Source of the DNA: Bacteroidota bacterium
GTDB taxonomy: Bacteria; Bacteroidota; Bacteroidia; Flavobacteriales_E; Vicingaceae
Reading direction: 5' to 3'
Assembly: GCA_016183805.1 (NCBI GenBank)
Contig: JACPDX010000013.1
Location: forward strand, 62,001 to 126,000
DNA: 64,000 nucleotides
Numbering within the stretch: the first letter of the stretch is position 1; every line of letters starts with the position of its first letter. The position numbers were made by a program, and so were the translations under genes. The notes below the pieces were generated by a model. That model was not told the DNA's origin and did not search any database. It was given only the letters and a program-made list of their open reading frames with translations. This document shows, piece after piece, positions 1-8,485 of the stretch.

Positions 1-321
1 TTATTCTCATTTTTAATTGTAATTATTTTCATGACAAAGGTCATAAATTGATTTCAATTAGGGTGTTTAATTAGGATTTTTTATGAATTTTTATGTTGAA
101 GGATAATGTTTCTTATAGTATAAAGCTGCTAACGAACAGAGAAATTATAGTAAACAGTTGGTTGTCAGCTTCTGTTGCCGGTAGAGATAATAGAATTGAA
201 TCTATCAAAAGAAATAATTCAGCTTATTTAAGGTCATCTATTCTTTTAAATCTATAAACTTTTTTTGATTAAAACAGGTAGCAGTTTTATAAAAACCTGT
301 AATGAAATCGTGATTAATAAA
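1..321. other. Left-edge non-coding region
   Basis: I see no open frame with protein-like composition here. A short palindrome, ATGAC-AAAG-GTCAT, lies at 31-44. A possible minus-strand start codon lies at 8-10, so this may be the promoter region of a gene beyond the left edge. The rest is AT-rich with no recognisable element. Confidence 0.4.
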
Positions 322-359
322 AAAACCCGCAAAACAAAATTACTGTTTGTACGGGTTTT
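322..359 (-). terminator. Rho-independent terminator after tRNA-Gln
   Basis: Read on the minus strand, AAAACCCG pairs with CGGGTTTT around an A/T-rich loop and is followed by a run of T. It lies just past the 3' end of tRNA-Gln, so it most likely ends that transcript. Confidence 0.75.
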
Positions 360-372
360 AAAGTTTTAAAAG

Positions 373-445
373 TTGTCCGACTAGGGCTCGAACCTAGACT
401 CTTCTGGACCAAAACCAGACGTGTTGCCAGTTACACCATCGGACA
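373..445 (-). tRNA. tRNA-Gln (anticodon TTG)
   Basis: On the minus strand the sequence folds into a full cloverleaf. The acceptor stem is TGTCCGA/TCGGACA, the anticodon stem TCTGG/CCAGA encloses the loop TTTTGGT, and the T arm carries GGTTCGAGC. The anticodon TTG reads glutamine codons CAA/CAG. CCA is not encoded. The gene is 73 nt and stands alone, followed by a terminator hairpin. Confidence 0.96.
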
Positions 446-501
446 ATTGGACGGCAAAAGTAATAAAATATTTTTTCTGCACAACAATTTTGGTTTTTTT
501 T

Positions 502-552
502 AAGTCGGAAGACCGAAGTAACTTTCCTCTTCGGTCTTCCGACTTCTGACTT
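502..552. repeat. Inverted heptad-repeat hairpin, GAAGnnn type
   Basis: A 17-bp perfect stem (502-518 with 529-545) encloses a 10-nt loop. Each arm is made of 7-bp units: GAAGACC and GAAGTAA on the left, CTTCGGT, CTTCCGA and CTTCTGA on the right. A T-run follows. It lies between the minus-strand tRNA-Gln and a plus-strand gene. The same word family recurs at 5.6, 15.9, 19.1, 34.8 and 61.9 kb. Confidence 0.8.
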
Positions 553-555
553 TTT

Positions 556-609
556 TTAACATAGATTAACATCCTTTAACAATTAATCGTTCAGAATTTC
601 ATAAATTCG
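556..609 (+). promoter_or_regulatory. Triple TTAACA repeat and -7-like box before the DUF2723 gene
   Basis: Three exact TTAACA hexamers start at 556, 566 and 576, spaced 10 bp. After 20 bp follows TAAATTCG (602-609), close to the Bacteroidota -7 consensus TAnnTTTG, 22 bp before the ATG. The layout resembles the 11-bp-spaced TTAAyA repeats of the 54.7-61.1 kb cluster. That it is an operator is inference. Confidence 0.5.
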
Positions 610-631
610 CTTCTTATAAAATTATTACACG

Positions 632-3550
632 ATGGATTATAAAAAATGGAACAATAGTTTAGGCTGGTTGGTATGGGCAGTGGCTTCTGCGGTATATTTA
701 TTAACCATGGAATCAACGGCAAGTTTTTGGGATTGCGGTGAATTTATTGCAACAGCCTACAACTTAGAAGTTGGTCACCCACCAGGAGCACCATTGTTTA
801 TGGTAATCGGAAGATTTTTTACCATGTTTACTTCTGCCGAAAATGCAGCTCTCGGAATAAATGCACTTTCTGCGTTGAGTAGTTCGTTTACCATTTTGTT
901 TTTGTTTTGGAGTATTACAGCCATCGTAAAAAAATTAGCATTAAAATCGGGCGAATTAACTCAAGGAAAAACGATAGCCATATTAGGAAGTGCTTTGGTT
1001 GGTTCGTTGGCTTATACCTTTTCCGATTCGTTTTGGTTTTCGGCTGTCGAAGGTGAGGTTTATGCCATGTCATCATTATTTACCGCAGCAGTATTTTGGG
1101 CTATTTTAAAATGGGATGCTGTTTCCGGCGAAAGCCACAGTACTCGTTGGATGGTGTTGATTGCTTACTTAATGGGCTTGTCTATTGGCGTCCATTTATT
1201 AAACTTACTGGCAATTCCTGCTATGGTGTTTTTGTTCTATTTTAAAAACAAAGAATTGTCTATTAAAAGTTTTTTTGTTGCAATGGGATATTCTGTGTTG
1301 ATATTAGGTATTGTTCAGTTTGGAATTATTCCAGGAACGTATAAAATAGGTTCCATGTTCGAAATTCTTTTTGTAAACTCTTTTGGGTTACCTTTCCATT
1401 CAGGATTAATTTTTTATGTAATTTTATTAATAGCTGTAGTTAGCTATGCTTTATACATTACACAGAAAAAAGGCATGGTGGTTTGGAATACTATTTTGTT
1501 ATGTTTTACTGTAATTTTAATTGGTTATTCAACCTATGCAGTTATCATGACTCGTTCGGCAGCTAATCCTCCAATGGATGAGAACAATCCTGAAAATGTA
1601 TTTAGTTTATTGTCGTACTTAAATCGTGAACAATATGGCTCAGCACCGTTTTTAACTGGTCAATATTTTAATACCCCTTTAGATGCCCGTGAACCTTACA
1701 AGGAAGGAAAACCGGTTTATTTTCAAAACAAAGAAACAGGTAAATACGAAATAACCAACAAAGGCGAAAAAAACGAACCAAACTACGATAGCAACACTTC
1801 CGGATTTATGCCACGTATGTGGAGTGCTCAATCACACCATGTTGATGCGTATAAAACTTGGAGTAACTACAAAGGTAAAAGAGCCAAAGCCGGAAACGGA
1901 GAAACCATTCAGGTACCAACTTTTGGCGAAAACTTGGCTTTTTTGTTCAACTACCAATGGGGTCATTTGTACTGGCGTTATTTCATGTGGAACTTTGTAG
2001 GTCGTCAAAACGACATTCAAAGCCAAGGTGAATTTATTAACGGTAGCTGGTTAAGTGGTATCAATGCTATAGATTCTGCCCGTTTAGGCGATCAAACAAA
2101 AATAACTACTGCTGCAAAAAATAATCCCGGTAGAAATGTATATTTCTTTTTGCCATTAATTTTAGGGCTAATTGGTTTGGTTTATCAATTCATGAAAGAC
2201 CCAAAAGACTGGCTAGTACTGGGATTGTTGTTTTTCTTTACAGGAATGGCAATTAACTTTTATACCAATCCTCCTCCATTACAACCTCGTGAAAGAGATT
2301 ATGCTTACGTAGGTTCGTTTTATGTTTTTGCCATTTGGATGGCTGTTGGAGTTTATGCTTTGTACGAGGTGTTGAGTAAAAAAATGCCTCAGGTAGTGAG
2401 TGCTACTGTTGTTACACTAGCTTCGTTGTTGGCTGCTCCGGTAATTATGGGTTCTCAAAACTGGGACGACCATAACAGACATGGAAGATTTACAGCAAGA
2501 GATTTTGCTAAAAACTATTTAAACTCTTGTGCTCCAAATGCTATTTTATTTACTAACGGCGATAACGATACTTTCCCACTTTGGTACGTACAAGAAGTAG
2601 AGGGCTATCGGACAGATGTTAGAATAGTAAATTTGAGTTTATTAAATACCGATTGGTACATTGAGCAAATGCGACGAAAAGCATGGATTTCGGATGGAAT
2701 TCCTCAAATACTTCCAGCGTCTAAAGTTCGTCAAGGAACTAACGATTATTTACCCATTTACGACAGAGGAATTGAAGGATTTATTGATGTGAAAGAAGCC
2801 ATTGAATTTGTGTTAGACGACAGCCCTAAATCTAAAGTGTCATTAGGCTCAGGAAAACAAGTGGATTATTTTCCAACCAAAAACTTTAGCCTTAAAGTCG
2901 ATAAACAAAAAGTGTTGACTAACGGAACTGTTAGTGCTGATAGAGCCGACAGAGTTTTAGACAAACTAGATTGGACGGTCAACAAAAATTACATCATGAA
3001 AAATGATTTAATTATCCTAGATATTTTGGCTGCCAACAACTGGGAGCGACCAATTTATTTTGCTATTACTACAGGAAACGAAGCTTACATTGGATTAACA
3101 CCATTTTTTCAACTGGAAGGCTTGGCGTATCGTTTAGTGCCTTATTTAGCTCAAAGTTTTGATGGTCAAACCGGCGAAGTCCATAATGAAGTGATGTATG
3201 ATAATTTAATGAATAAATTTGTTTGGGGAGGAATGGAAAAAGGGAACATTTACATGGATGAAAACAATCGTAGAATGTGCATGAATTTCAGAAATAATTT
3301 CTCAAGATTAGCAGAAAATTACATTCGTTTAGGTAAAAACGATAAAGCTAAAGAAGTACTGGATAGATGTATTGAAGTAATGCCTGAAAATATTGTTGAA
3401 TACAACTATTTTATGATTGCCATTGCTGAATCGTATTATAAAATGAAAGAATACGAAAAAGGGAATGCCATTGTACGGATTTTAGTTACCAACTACGAAG
3501 AAGAGCTACGATTTTACACCACCATTAAAGGTGAAAAACGAAACAACTGA
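632..3550 (+). CDS. DUF2723 family membrane glycosyltransferase (TMEM260-like)
   Basis: This 972-residue protein starts with an N-terminal membrane segment and the DUF2723 signature around residues 20-60 (STASFWDCGEFIATAYNLEVGHPPGAP). Many hydrophobic helices follow to about residue 620. The C-terminal third is soluble and ends in TPR-like helices. The family is named after DUF2723, and its eukaryotic relative TMEM260 is a protein O-mannosyltransferase. The acidic motif WDCGEF after the first helix fits a lipid-linked-sugar glycosyltransferase of the inner membrane. The substrate cannot be told from sequence. A methyltransferase and an oxidoreductase follow on the same strand, but spacers of over 90 bp filled with repeats argue against tight coupling. 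A triple TTAACA element lies upstream. The family is well recognised; the enzymatic role is inferred. Confidence 0.88.
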   Translation: MDYKKWNNSLGWLVWAVASAVYLLTMESTASFWDCGEFIATAYNLEVGHPPGAPLFMVIGRFFTMFTSAENAALGINALSALSSSFTILFLFWSITAIVKKLALKSGELTQGKTIAILGSALVGSLAYTFSDSFWFSAVEGEVYAMSSLFTAAVFWAILKWDAVSGESHSTRWMVLIAYLMGLSIGVHLLNLLAIPAMVFLFYFKNKELSIKSFFVAMGYSVLILGIVQFGIIPGTYKIGSMFEILFVNSFGLPFHSGLIFYVILLIAVVSYALYITQKKGMVVWNTILLCFTVILIGYSTYAVIMTRSAANPPMDENNPENVFSLLSYLNREQYGSAPFLTGQYFNTPLDAREPYKEGKPVYFQNKETGKYEITNKGEKNEPNYDSNTSGFMPRMWSAQSHHVDAYKTWSNYKGKRAKAGNGETIQVPTFGENLAFLFNYQWGHLYWRYFMWNFVGRQNDIQSQGEFINGSWLSGINAIDSARLGDQTKITTAAKNNPGRNVYFFLPLILGLIGLVYQFMKDPKDWLVLGLLFFFTGMAINFYTNPPPLQPRERDYAYVGSFYVFAIWMAVGVYALYEVLSKKMPQVVSATVVTLASLLAAPVIMGSQNWDDHNRHGRFTARDFAKNYLNSCAPNAILFTNGDNDTFPLWYVQEVEGYRTDVRIVNLSLLNTDWYIEQMRRKAWISDGIPQILPASKVRQGTNDYLPIYDRGIEGFIDVKEAIEFVLDDSPKSKVSLGSGKQVDYFPTKNFSLKVDKQKVLTNGTVSADRADRVLDKLDWTVNKNYIMKNDLIILDILAANNWERPIYFAITTGNEAYIGLTPFFQLEGLAYRLVPYLAQSFDGQTGEVHNEVMYDNLMNKFVWGGMEKGNIYMDENNRRMCMNFRNNFSRLAENYIRLGKNDKAKEVLDRCIEVMPENIVEYNYFMIAIAESYYKMKEYEKGNAIVRILVTNYEEELRFYTTIKGEKRNN

Positions 3551-3626
3551 AATGGCTAACCGTTTTATGGAGATTAACAGTTTAATTTTAACCGCAGGGA
3601 TTTAAAAGATAGTAGTTTTGTCAGTT

Positions 3627-3657
3627 CGAGTAGCGAGGAACGAGCGTATCGAGAACA
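3627..3657. repeat. Heptad array, CGAGnnn type
   Basis: The spacer between the DUF2723 gene and the FkbM gene contains CGAGTAG, CGAGGAA, CGAGCGT and, after a 2-bp slip, CGAGAAC. These are four CGAG words on a 7-bp frame. It matches the general pattern of the other spacers with a different word. Confidence 0.6.
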
Positions 3658-3685
3658 CAAAAATATTAACCTCACAAAAAACTAA

Positions 3686-4441
3686 ATGAAAAAAATACTA
3701 AGAGGCATAATTAGAGGGGTAGGTTTGTATCCATTTTCAATAAAATTGGAAAATAAAATTGTTACTGCTCTACAAAAACCGAAACAAAAAAAACTGTACG
3801 AACAATTTATAAAGCCGGGCAGTTTATGTTTTGACGTGGGAGCAAATGTGGGTAACCGAACGGCTCTTTTTTTAGAACTTGGAGCAAAAGTGGTAATGGT
3901 TGAACCTCAAAAAGAATGCTATGAAGCACTTGAAAAACGCTTCCCTAAATTGCCATTGATTAAAAAAGGTTTGGGCGAAAAAGAAAGTACCGAAAAATTG
4001 TATGTTTCGGATGTTTCATTGATTTCTTCGTTTTCAAAAAATCATGTGGACATGATGCAGGAAGATCGTTTTAAAGGAGCGAATTGGGATAAAACCATCG
4101 ACATTGAAATGACCACACTTGATAACCTGATAAAAGAATATGGTGTGCCTGATTTTTGTAAAATTGATGTGGAAGGTTATGAATATGATGTGTTAAAAGG
4201 GTTGTCGCAACCTGTAAAATCAATGTCGATTGAATACATTGTACCGGAAAATAAAGAAGTCGTGCTGAATTGCATTAAACACCTGAATACGTTAGGTAAA
4301 ATAGAGTGCAACCTGTCGCATGGAGAAACCATGGAGTTTCATTTGTCAACTTGGAAAAATGGTGATGAAATGGAACAATATGTACAAAGCCAAGATTTTA
4401 TAAAAACTTCTTATGGCGATATTTATGTGAGATTTGTATAG
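3686..4441 (+). CDS. FkbM family SAM-dependent methyltransferase
   Basis: The protein has 251 residues. It shows the Rossmann-type SAM-binding motif FDVGANVGNRTALFLELGA near residue 50, then VVMVEPQ at the end of the second strand and the family motif FCKIDVEGYEYDVLKGL around residue 155. FkbM enzymes methylate hydroxyl groups of sugars and natural products. Downstream of a membrane glycosyltransferase, a sugar O-methylation role in glycan or glycoprotein decoration is reasonable but inferred. There is no signal peptide, so it should be cytoplasmic. The ATG start is clear. A CGAG heptad array precedes it and a CAGT array follows it. Confidence 0.9.
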   Translation: MKKILRGIIRGVGLYPFSIKLENKIVTALQKPKQKKLYEQFIKPGSLCFDVGANVGNRTALFLELGAKVVMVEPQKECYEALEKRFPKLPLIKKGLGEKESTEKLYVSDVSLISSFSKNHVDMMQEDRFKGANWDKTIDIEMTTLDNLIKEYGVPDFCKIDVEGYEYDVLKGLSQPVKSMSIEYIVPENKEVVLNCIKHLNTLGKIECNLSHGETMEFHLSTWKNGDEMEQYVQSQDFIKTSYGDIYVRFV

Positions 4442-4470
4442 CAGTTCACAGTTATCAGTTCACAGTCAAC
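4442..4470. repeat. Heptad array, CAGTnnn type
   Basis: It starts directly after the FkbM stop codon. Units are CAGTTCA, CAGTTAT, CAGTTCA and CAGTCAA, giving an 11-nt direct repeat (CAGTTCACAGT) at 4442 and 4456. The period is exactly 7 bp with CAGT constant. Confidence 0.75.
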
Positions 4471-4515
4471 AAAAATCTATAAGTCAATAAAATAAAAAAT
4501 AATAAGAAAGCAGAA

Positions 4516-4539
4516 AACCTCAAACTTGAAACGTTGAAC
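4516..4539. repeat. Heptad array, AACnnnn type, overlapping the next gene start
   Basis: Units AACCTCA, AACTTGA, AACGTTG and a final AAC lie on a 7-bp frame. The only plausible start codon of the following oxidoreductase (TTG at 4534) lies inside this array. Confidence 0.6.
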
Positions 4540-5580
4540 AGCATCATAGAGCGATATAAAAAGATTAGAAAAAAAGGGCTTTTGGAGAAAAAGTACAAGG
4601 GCAAGTATGCTTTTGTAGGAATTGGTAATCATTCGTTAAACAACCTTTATCCCGTTCTAAATTATTTAAAAGTTGATTTAAAATACATTGTTGCCAAAAG
4701 TGAAGATACACTTGAATTAATTAGAACCAATTTTGAGCATGTTATTGCAACTACAAACCTCAACGATGTTTTAAACGACCCTGAAATTAAAGGTGTTTTT
4801 GTATCCTCACATCCATCCTCACATTTTGGTTTAGCAAAACAAATTATTGCGAGTAACAAAGCTTTGTTTATCGAAAAACCTCCTTGTTCGAGTTTAACAG
4901 AACTAAACGAATTGATTACAACACAACAAAAAACTAGTTCCACTGTTTTAACAGGGCTTCAGAGAAGATATTCTCCTTTGTACAATATATTGAAAAACAA
5001 GGTAAATGAAGCCAATTATTACACTCTAAAGTATAAAACAGGGGGATATCCAGAAGGTGATGAGTTGCTAGATTTATTTATCCATCCGTTAGATGCTACT
5101 TTCTATTTATTTGGTGATGGAAAAATAGAACATGTAAAAGCGATAAAAGGAAAAGGAACTGTTGTTTATTTAGCACAAATTCAACACGCCAATGGTGTTG
5201 TTGGAAGCATTGAACTTTCTACCGATTACTCGTGGACCGAAGCCAAAGATGAATTAATAATAAATACACCAAAAGGAGAATACATTACTGAAAATACTAG
5301 CAAATTGGTGTTTTGTTCTAAACCTAGAACATTGATGAACATTCCTTTAGAAAAAGTAAAATCATTTTTACCACAAACCACAACGCTTTATCAGCAAAAC
5401 AATTTTTTACCGGTAAAAGAACATAATCAATTATACTCAGCAGGGTATTACAATGAAATAGAAGCATTTTTACAAGCGTGCGAAAAAGGAATTCCGACAA
5501 AAAATAACTCTCCATTAAGTGCTTTAAAAAGTACTTTTGAGGCTATAGAAGAATTAAGAAAGGTAAAGGTTAGAGGTTAG
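4534..5580 (+). CDS. Gfo/Idh/MocA family oxidoreductase
   Basis: The protein has 348 residues. The N-terminal Rossmann domain begins KYAFVGIGNHS (a divergent GxGxx[GA] turn). The family motif appears as ALFIEKPPC near residue 112, with the Lys expected to contact substrate. The family uses NAD(P)(H) on sugars and cyclitols. Here it follows a glycosyltransferase and a methyltransferase, suggesting sugar modification. The start is unusual: the frame opens after a stop at 4480-4482 and has no ATG or GTG, so TTG at 4534, inside a heptad array, is the likely start. The last residues (RKVKVRG) are also encoded by repeat-like DNA, so both ends look remodelled by repeats. Confidence 0.85.
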   Translation: MNSIIERYKKIRKKGLLEKKYKGKYAFVGIGNHSLNNLYPVLNYLKVDLKYIVAKSEDTLELIRTNFEHVIATTNLNDVLNDPEIKGVFVSSHPSSHFGLAKQIIASNKALFIEKPPCSSLTELNELITTQQKTSSTVLTGLQRRYSPLYNILKNKVNEANYYTLKYKTGGYPEGDELLDLFIHPLDATFYLFGDGKIEHVKAIKGKGTVVYLAQIQHANGVVGSIELSTDYSWTEAKDELIINTPKGEYITENTSKLVFCSKPRTLMNIPLEKVKSFLPQTTTLYQQNNFLPVKEHNQLYSAGYYNEIEAFLQACEKGIPTKNNSPLSALKSTFEAIEELRKVKVRG

Positions 5581-5592
5581 AAGACCGAAGTG
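5551..5592. repeat. Heptad-like tract at a convergent gene end
   Basis: Two copies of AGGTTAG, then GAAGACC and GAAGTGT, run from the last codons of the oxidoreductase into the short spacer before the minus-strand cyclo-ligase. The final units use the GAAGnnn word. Confidence 0.5.
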
Positions 5593-5608
5593 TAGCTGAC
5601 TTTAAAAT

Positions 5609-6154
5609 TTATTTTTCTTCCAGATAAAAAATCTTATCCAATTTTACATCATGTGGTTCTGTAGGAACTTTATGTACTTTTTGAAAATGGTAAAAAATCC
5701 CAACTTTTAAAGCATTTGGGTGATTCACTAAAAAATTATCGTAATATCCTGCACCATAACCTAGCCTGTAGTTGTATTCGTCAAATGCTAGTCCAGGCAC
5801 AATAATTAAATCATAATTTCCGGTATGCTCAACAGTATTTGAAGGGTGTTTTGTTCCGAAAACACCTTGTTCAATTTCATTTAAAGTATTTAACACCAAA
5901 TTTTGAAGTTGTCTGTTTTTTAGGGTTTTTGGGGAAACTACCGTAATGTTTTTTGCCAATAACTTTTCAAGCAAAGGAGTGATGTCTATCTCTTTTCCCA
6001 TGGGAAGATATGCATGCACCACTTTAGCCTTAATTTCATCAACTAAAGCTTCCAATTTATTGCATATTTCAAGGTCGTAGGTTAGTTTTTTATCGCCGTT
6101 AACGTTTGCACGTTTGATGTGCATTTCTGTTCGAAGCTTCTTTTTTTCTTCCAA
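5609..6154 (-). CDS. 5-formyltetrahydrofolate cyclo-ligase
   Basis: The protein has 181 residues, typical for the family. It converts 5-formyl-THF to 5,10-methenyl-THF using ATP, recycling folate in the cytoplasm. The signature near the C-terminus is seen as YRLGYGAGYYDNFL, matching the family GxGxGYYD motif. An N-terminal basic stretch (LRTEMHIKRANVN) fits the substrate/ATP-binding start of the family. The gene lies 2 bp downstream of recQ on the same strand, so the two probably share a transcript, although their functions are unrelated. The 3' end converges with the oxidoreductase gene across a repeat-bearing spacer. Confidence 0.92.
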   Translation of the reverse strand: MEEKKKLRTEMHIKRANVNGDKKLTYDLEICNKLEALVDEIKAKVVHAYLPMGKEIDITPLLEKLLAKNITVVSPKTLKNRQLQNLVLNTLNEIEQGVFGTKHPSNTVEHTGNYDLIIVPGLAFDEYNYRLGYGAGYYDNFLVNHPNALKVGIFYHFQKVHKVPTEPHDVKLDKIFYLEEK

Positions 6155-6156
6155 AA

Positions 6157-8355
6157 CTAATTAGCAACATTTGATAAGAACTTAATACGAAGCAAACGCA
6201 TTTCTTCTTCAGAAAAAGAGTCTTCAAATTCTGCCATAGCATCGTCTAAACTGTCTGATGTGGCTTCCATAAAATAGTCAAAAACCTCTTCCTGATCTCC
6301 TTCATCAATCATTTGGTTGATGTAGTAATCAAAATTTAATTTTGTTCCTGATTGTACAATTATTTCCAACTCGTTTAATAAATCATCCATTTCAATACCT
6401 TTTGACTTGGCAATATCTTCGAACGACATTTTTCTATCAATACTTTGTACAACAAAAACTTTTAATCCTGATTTATTTACTACTGATTTAACCACCATGT
6501 CCATGGGTCGATCTATCTCGTTTTCTTCAACGTAATTAGCAATAACTTCAATAAATTCTTGTCCAAATTTTTCAGCTTTCCCTTGGCCAACACCTGTAAT
6601 TGCAGTCATTTCTTCCATGGTTATCGGGTAACGGGTTGCCATGTCTTCTAACGATGGGTCTTGAAAAATGACAAAAGGCGGAAAGCCTTTTTGTTTGGCG
6701 ATAGATTTACGTAAATCTTTCAAAATGGCAAACAAAGCTTCATCAGCCGCACCACTGCTCCTTTGATGAAAAACAACATCTCCATCATCAGTATCATCAT
6801 ACAGGTGTGGTTTAACCAATTCGAAAGAACGAGGCGATTTAATAAATTCTTTTCCTTTCGGACTCACTTTTAAAACACCGTAATTTTCAATTTCTTTAAT
6901 GATTAATCCATCAATAATGGTTTGACGAATAACAGCTTCCCAATATTTCTCATCTTTCTCTTCCCCTTTTCCTTTTCCAAAAAGTTTATGTTTGTCGTGT
7001 CCAAACGATTTTATTTCTGACGATGGGTTTCCTGCAATAAAATTGGCAATATATTTGGCTTTAAACACTTCGTTTAATCCTAAAATGGAACTTAGCAACA
7101 AAGCAACATCATCTTTTCCTTCAAATTTTTCTTTTGGATTTGCACAATTGTCGCACATTCCTTTGTCGGAACAATCTTCATCCATGTATTTTTCACCAAA
7201 ATAATGGAGTAATTGTCTACGGCGACAAACAGCAGTTTCGGCATACGAAACCATTTCAAAAATAAGTTGTAACCCAATTTCCAATTCAGCAACAGGTTTG
7301 CCGTGCAAGAATTTTTCTAACTTTTCAATGTCTTTGTAACTATAAAATGCCACACATACGCCTTCTCCGCCATCTCTGCCGGCTCTACCCGTTTCCTGAT
7401 AATAACTTTCTAAACTTTTTGGAATATCATGGTGAATCACATAACGAACATCCGGTTTGTCGATTCCCATTCCAAAAGCAATGGTAGCAACAATAACATC
7501 AGCATCCTCCATTAAAAACATGTCTTGATGTTTTACCCTTGAAGCAGAATCTAATCCTGCATGGTAAGGCAATGCTTTTATTCCATTAACTTGAAGAAAT
7601 TCAGCAATTTCTTCCACTTTTTTTCTACTCAAACAATAAATAATTCCACTTTTACCTTCATATTGTTTAACAAAACGAACAATCTCTTTTTTAACATCTC
7701 TTTTTGGACGAACCTCATACATCAAATTGTGTCGGTTAAACGATGCTTTAAAAACTCTGGCATCCGACATGCCCAAGTTTTTTTGAATATCTTCTTGTAC
7801 TTTAGGAGTTGCGGTAGCAGTTAATGCAATAATTGGCACTCGTTCTATTTCTTCAATAATGGTTCTTAACCTACGGTATTCCGGTCTAAAATCATGACCC
7901 CATTCCGAAATACAATGAGCTTCATCAATGGCAAAAAACGAAATTTTAATGCTTTTTAAAAATGCTACGTTTTCATCTTTTGTTAACGATTCAGGAGCTA
8001 CAAACAATAATTTGGTAACTCCACTGGTAACATCCTGTTTTACTTGTCGGGCTTCTGTCTTGGTCAGTGATGAGTTATAGAAATGAGCAACCCCTTCTTG
8101 ATTTGAAAATCCCCGAATAGCATCCACCTGATTTTTCATTAAAGCAATTAACGGGGAAACAATAATGGCAGTTCCTTCGCTCATTAATGCGGGTAATTGG
8201 TAGCACAGCGATTTACCGCCACCCGTTGGCATAATTACAAAGGTGTCCTTACCGCTTAGTAAATGATTGATTACTTGTTCTTGTTCTCCTTTAAATTTAT
8301 CAAATCCAAAATATTTTTTTAAATAGTCCGTTAAGGGTGCTTCTATGGTTTGCAT
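6157..8355 (-). CDS. recQ: ATP-dependent DNA helicase RecQ
   Basis: The protein has 732 residues with the full RecQ architecture. The helicase domain has Walker A MPTGGGKSLCYQLPA near residue 45 and the DEAH box FAIDEAHCISEWGHDFRPEY near residue 140. The RecQ C-terminal zinc domain follows with CRRRQLLHYFG and CSDKGMCDNC near residues 375-405. An HRDC-type region lies near residue 530, then a C-terminal helix-turn extension common in Bacteroidota RecQ. It unwinds 3'-5' in recombination and fork repair. It is transcribed divergently from kdsD and is probably co-transcribed with the cyclo-ligase. Confidence 0.96.
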   Translation of the reverse strand: MQTIEAPLTDYLKKYFGFDKFKGEQEQVINHLLSGKDTFVIMPTGGGKSLCYQLPALMSEGTAIIVSPLIALMKNQVDAIRGFSNQEGVAHFYNSSLTKTEARQVKQDVTSGVTKLLFVAPESLTKDENVAFLKSIKISFFAIDEAHCISEWGHDFRPEYRRLRTIIEEIERVPIIALTATATPKVQEDIQKNLGMSDARVFKASFNRHNLMYEVRPKRDVKKEIVRFVKQYEGKSGIIYCLSRKKVEEIAEFLQVNGIKALPYHAGLDSASRVKHQDMFLMEDADVIVATIAFGMGIDKPDVRYVIHHDIPKSLESYYQETGRAGRDGGEGVCVAFYSYKDIEKLEKFLHGKPVAELEIGLQLIFEMVSYAETAVCRRRQLLHYFGEKYMDEDCSDKGMCDNCANPKEKFEGKDDVALLLSSILGLNEVFKAKYIANFIAGNPSSEIKSFGHDKHKLFGKGKGEEKDEKYWEAVIRQTIIDGLIIKEIENYGVLKVSPKGKEFIKSPRSFELVKPHLYDDTDDGDVVFHQRSSGAADEALFAILKDLRKSIAKQKGFPPFVIFQDPSLEDMATRYPITMEEMTAITGVGQGKAEKFGQEFIEVIANYVEENEIDRPMDMVVKSVVNKSGLKVFVVQSIDRKMSFEDIAKSKGIEMDDLLNELEIIVQSGTKLNFDYYINQMIDEGDQEEVFDYFMEATSDSLDDAMAEFEDSFSEEEMRLLRIKFLSNVAN

Positions 8356-8361
8356 TATAAT

Positions 8362-8388
8362 TTGTTGTTTGGGTTTTTATTACATTTG
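8362..8388 (+). promoter_or_regulatory. Candidate promoter for kdsD
   Basis: TACATTTG at 8381-8388 matches the Bacteroidota -7 box TAnnTTTG. A TTG lies 16 bp upstream. The ATG of the isomerase gene is about 98 bp downstream. Position and consensus are the only evidence. Confidence 0.35.
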
Positions 8389-8485
8389 TACACTAAAGTT
8401 ACGACAATAATCTTTTACTATTTTGTTAAAATTGATTTTTTTTTAAATAGTTTTAGCTGAAGTCCATATTAAATACCTTTAACAC

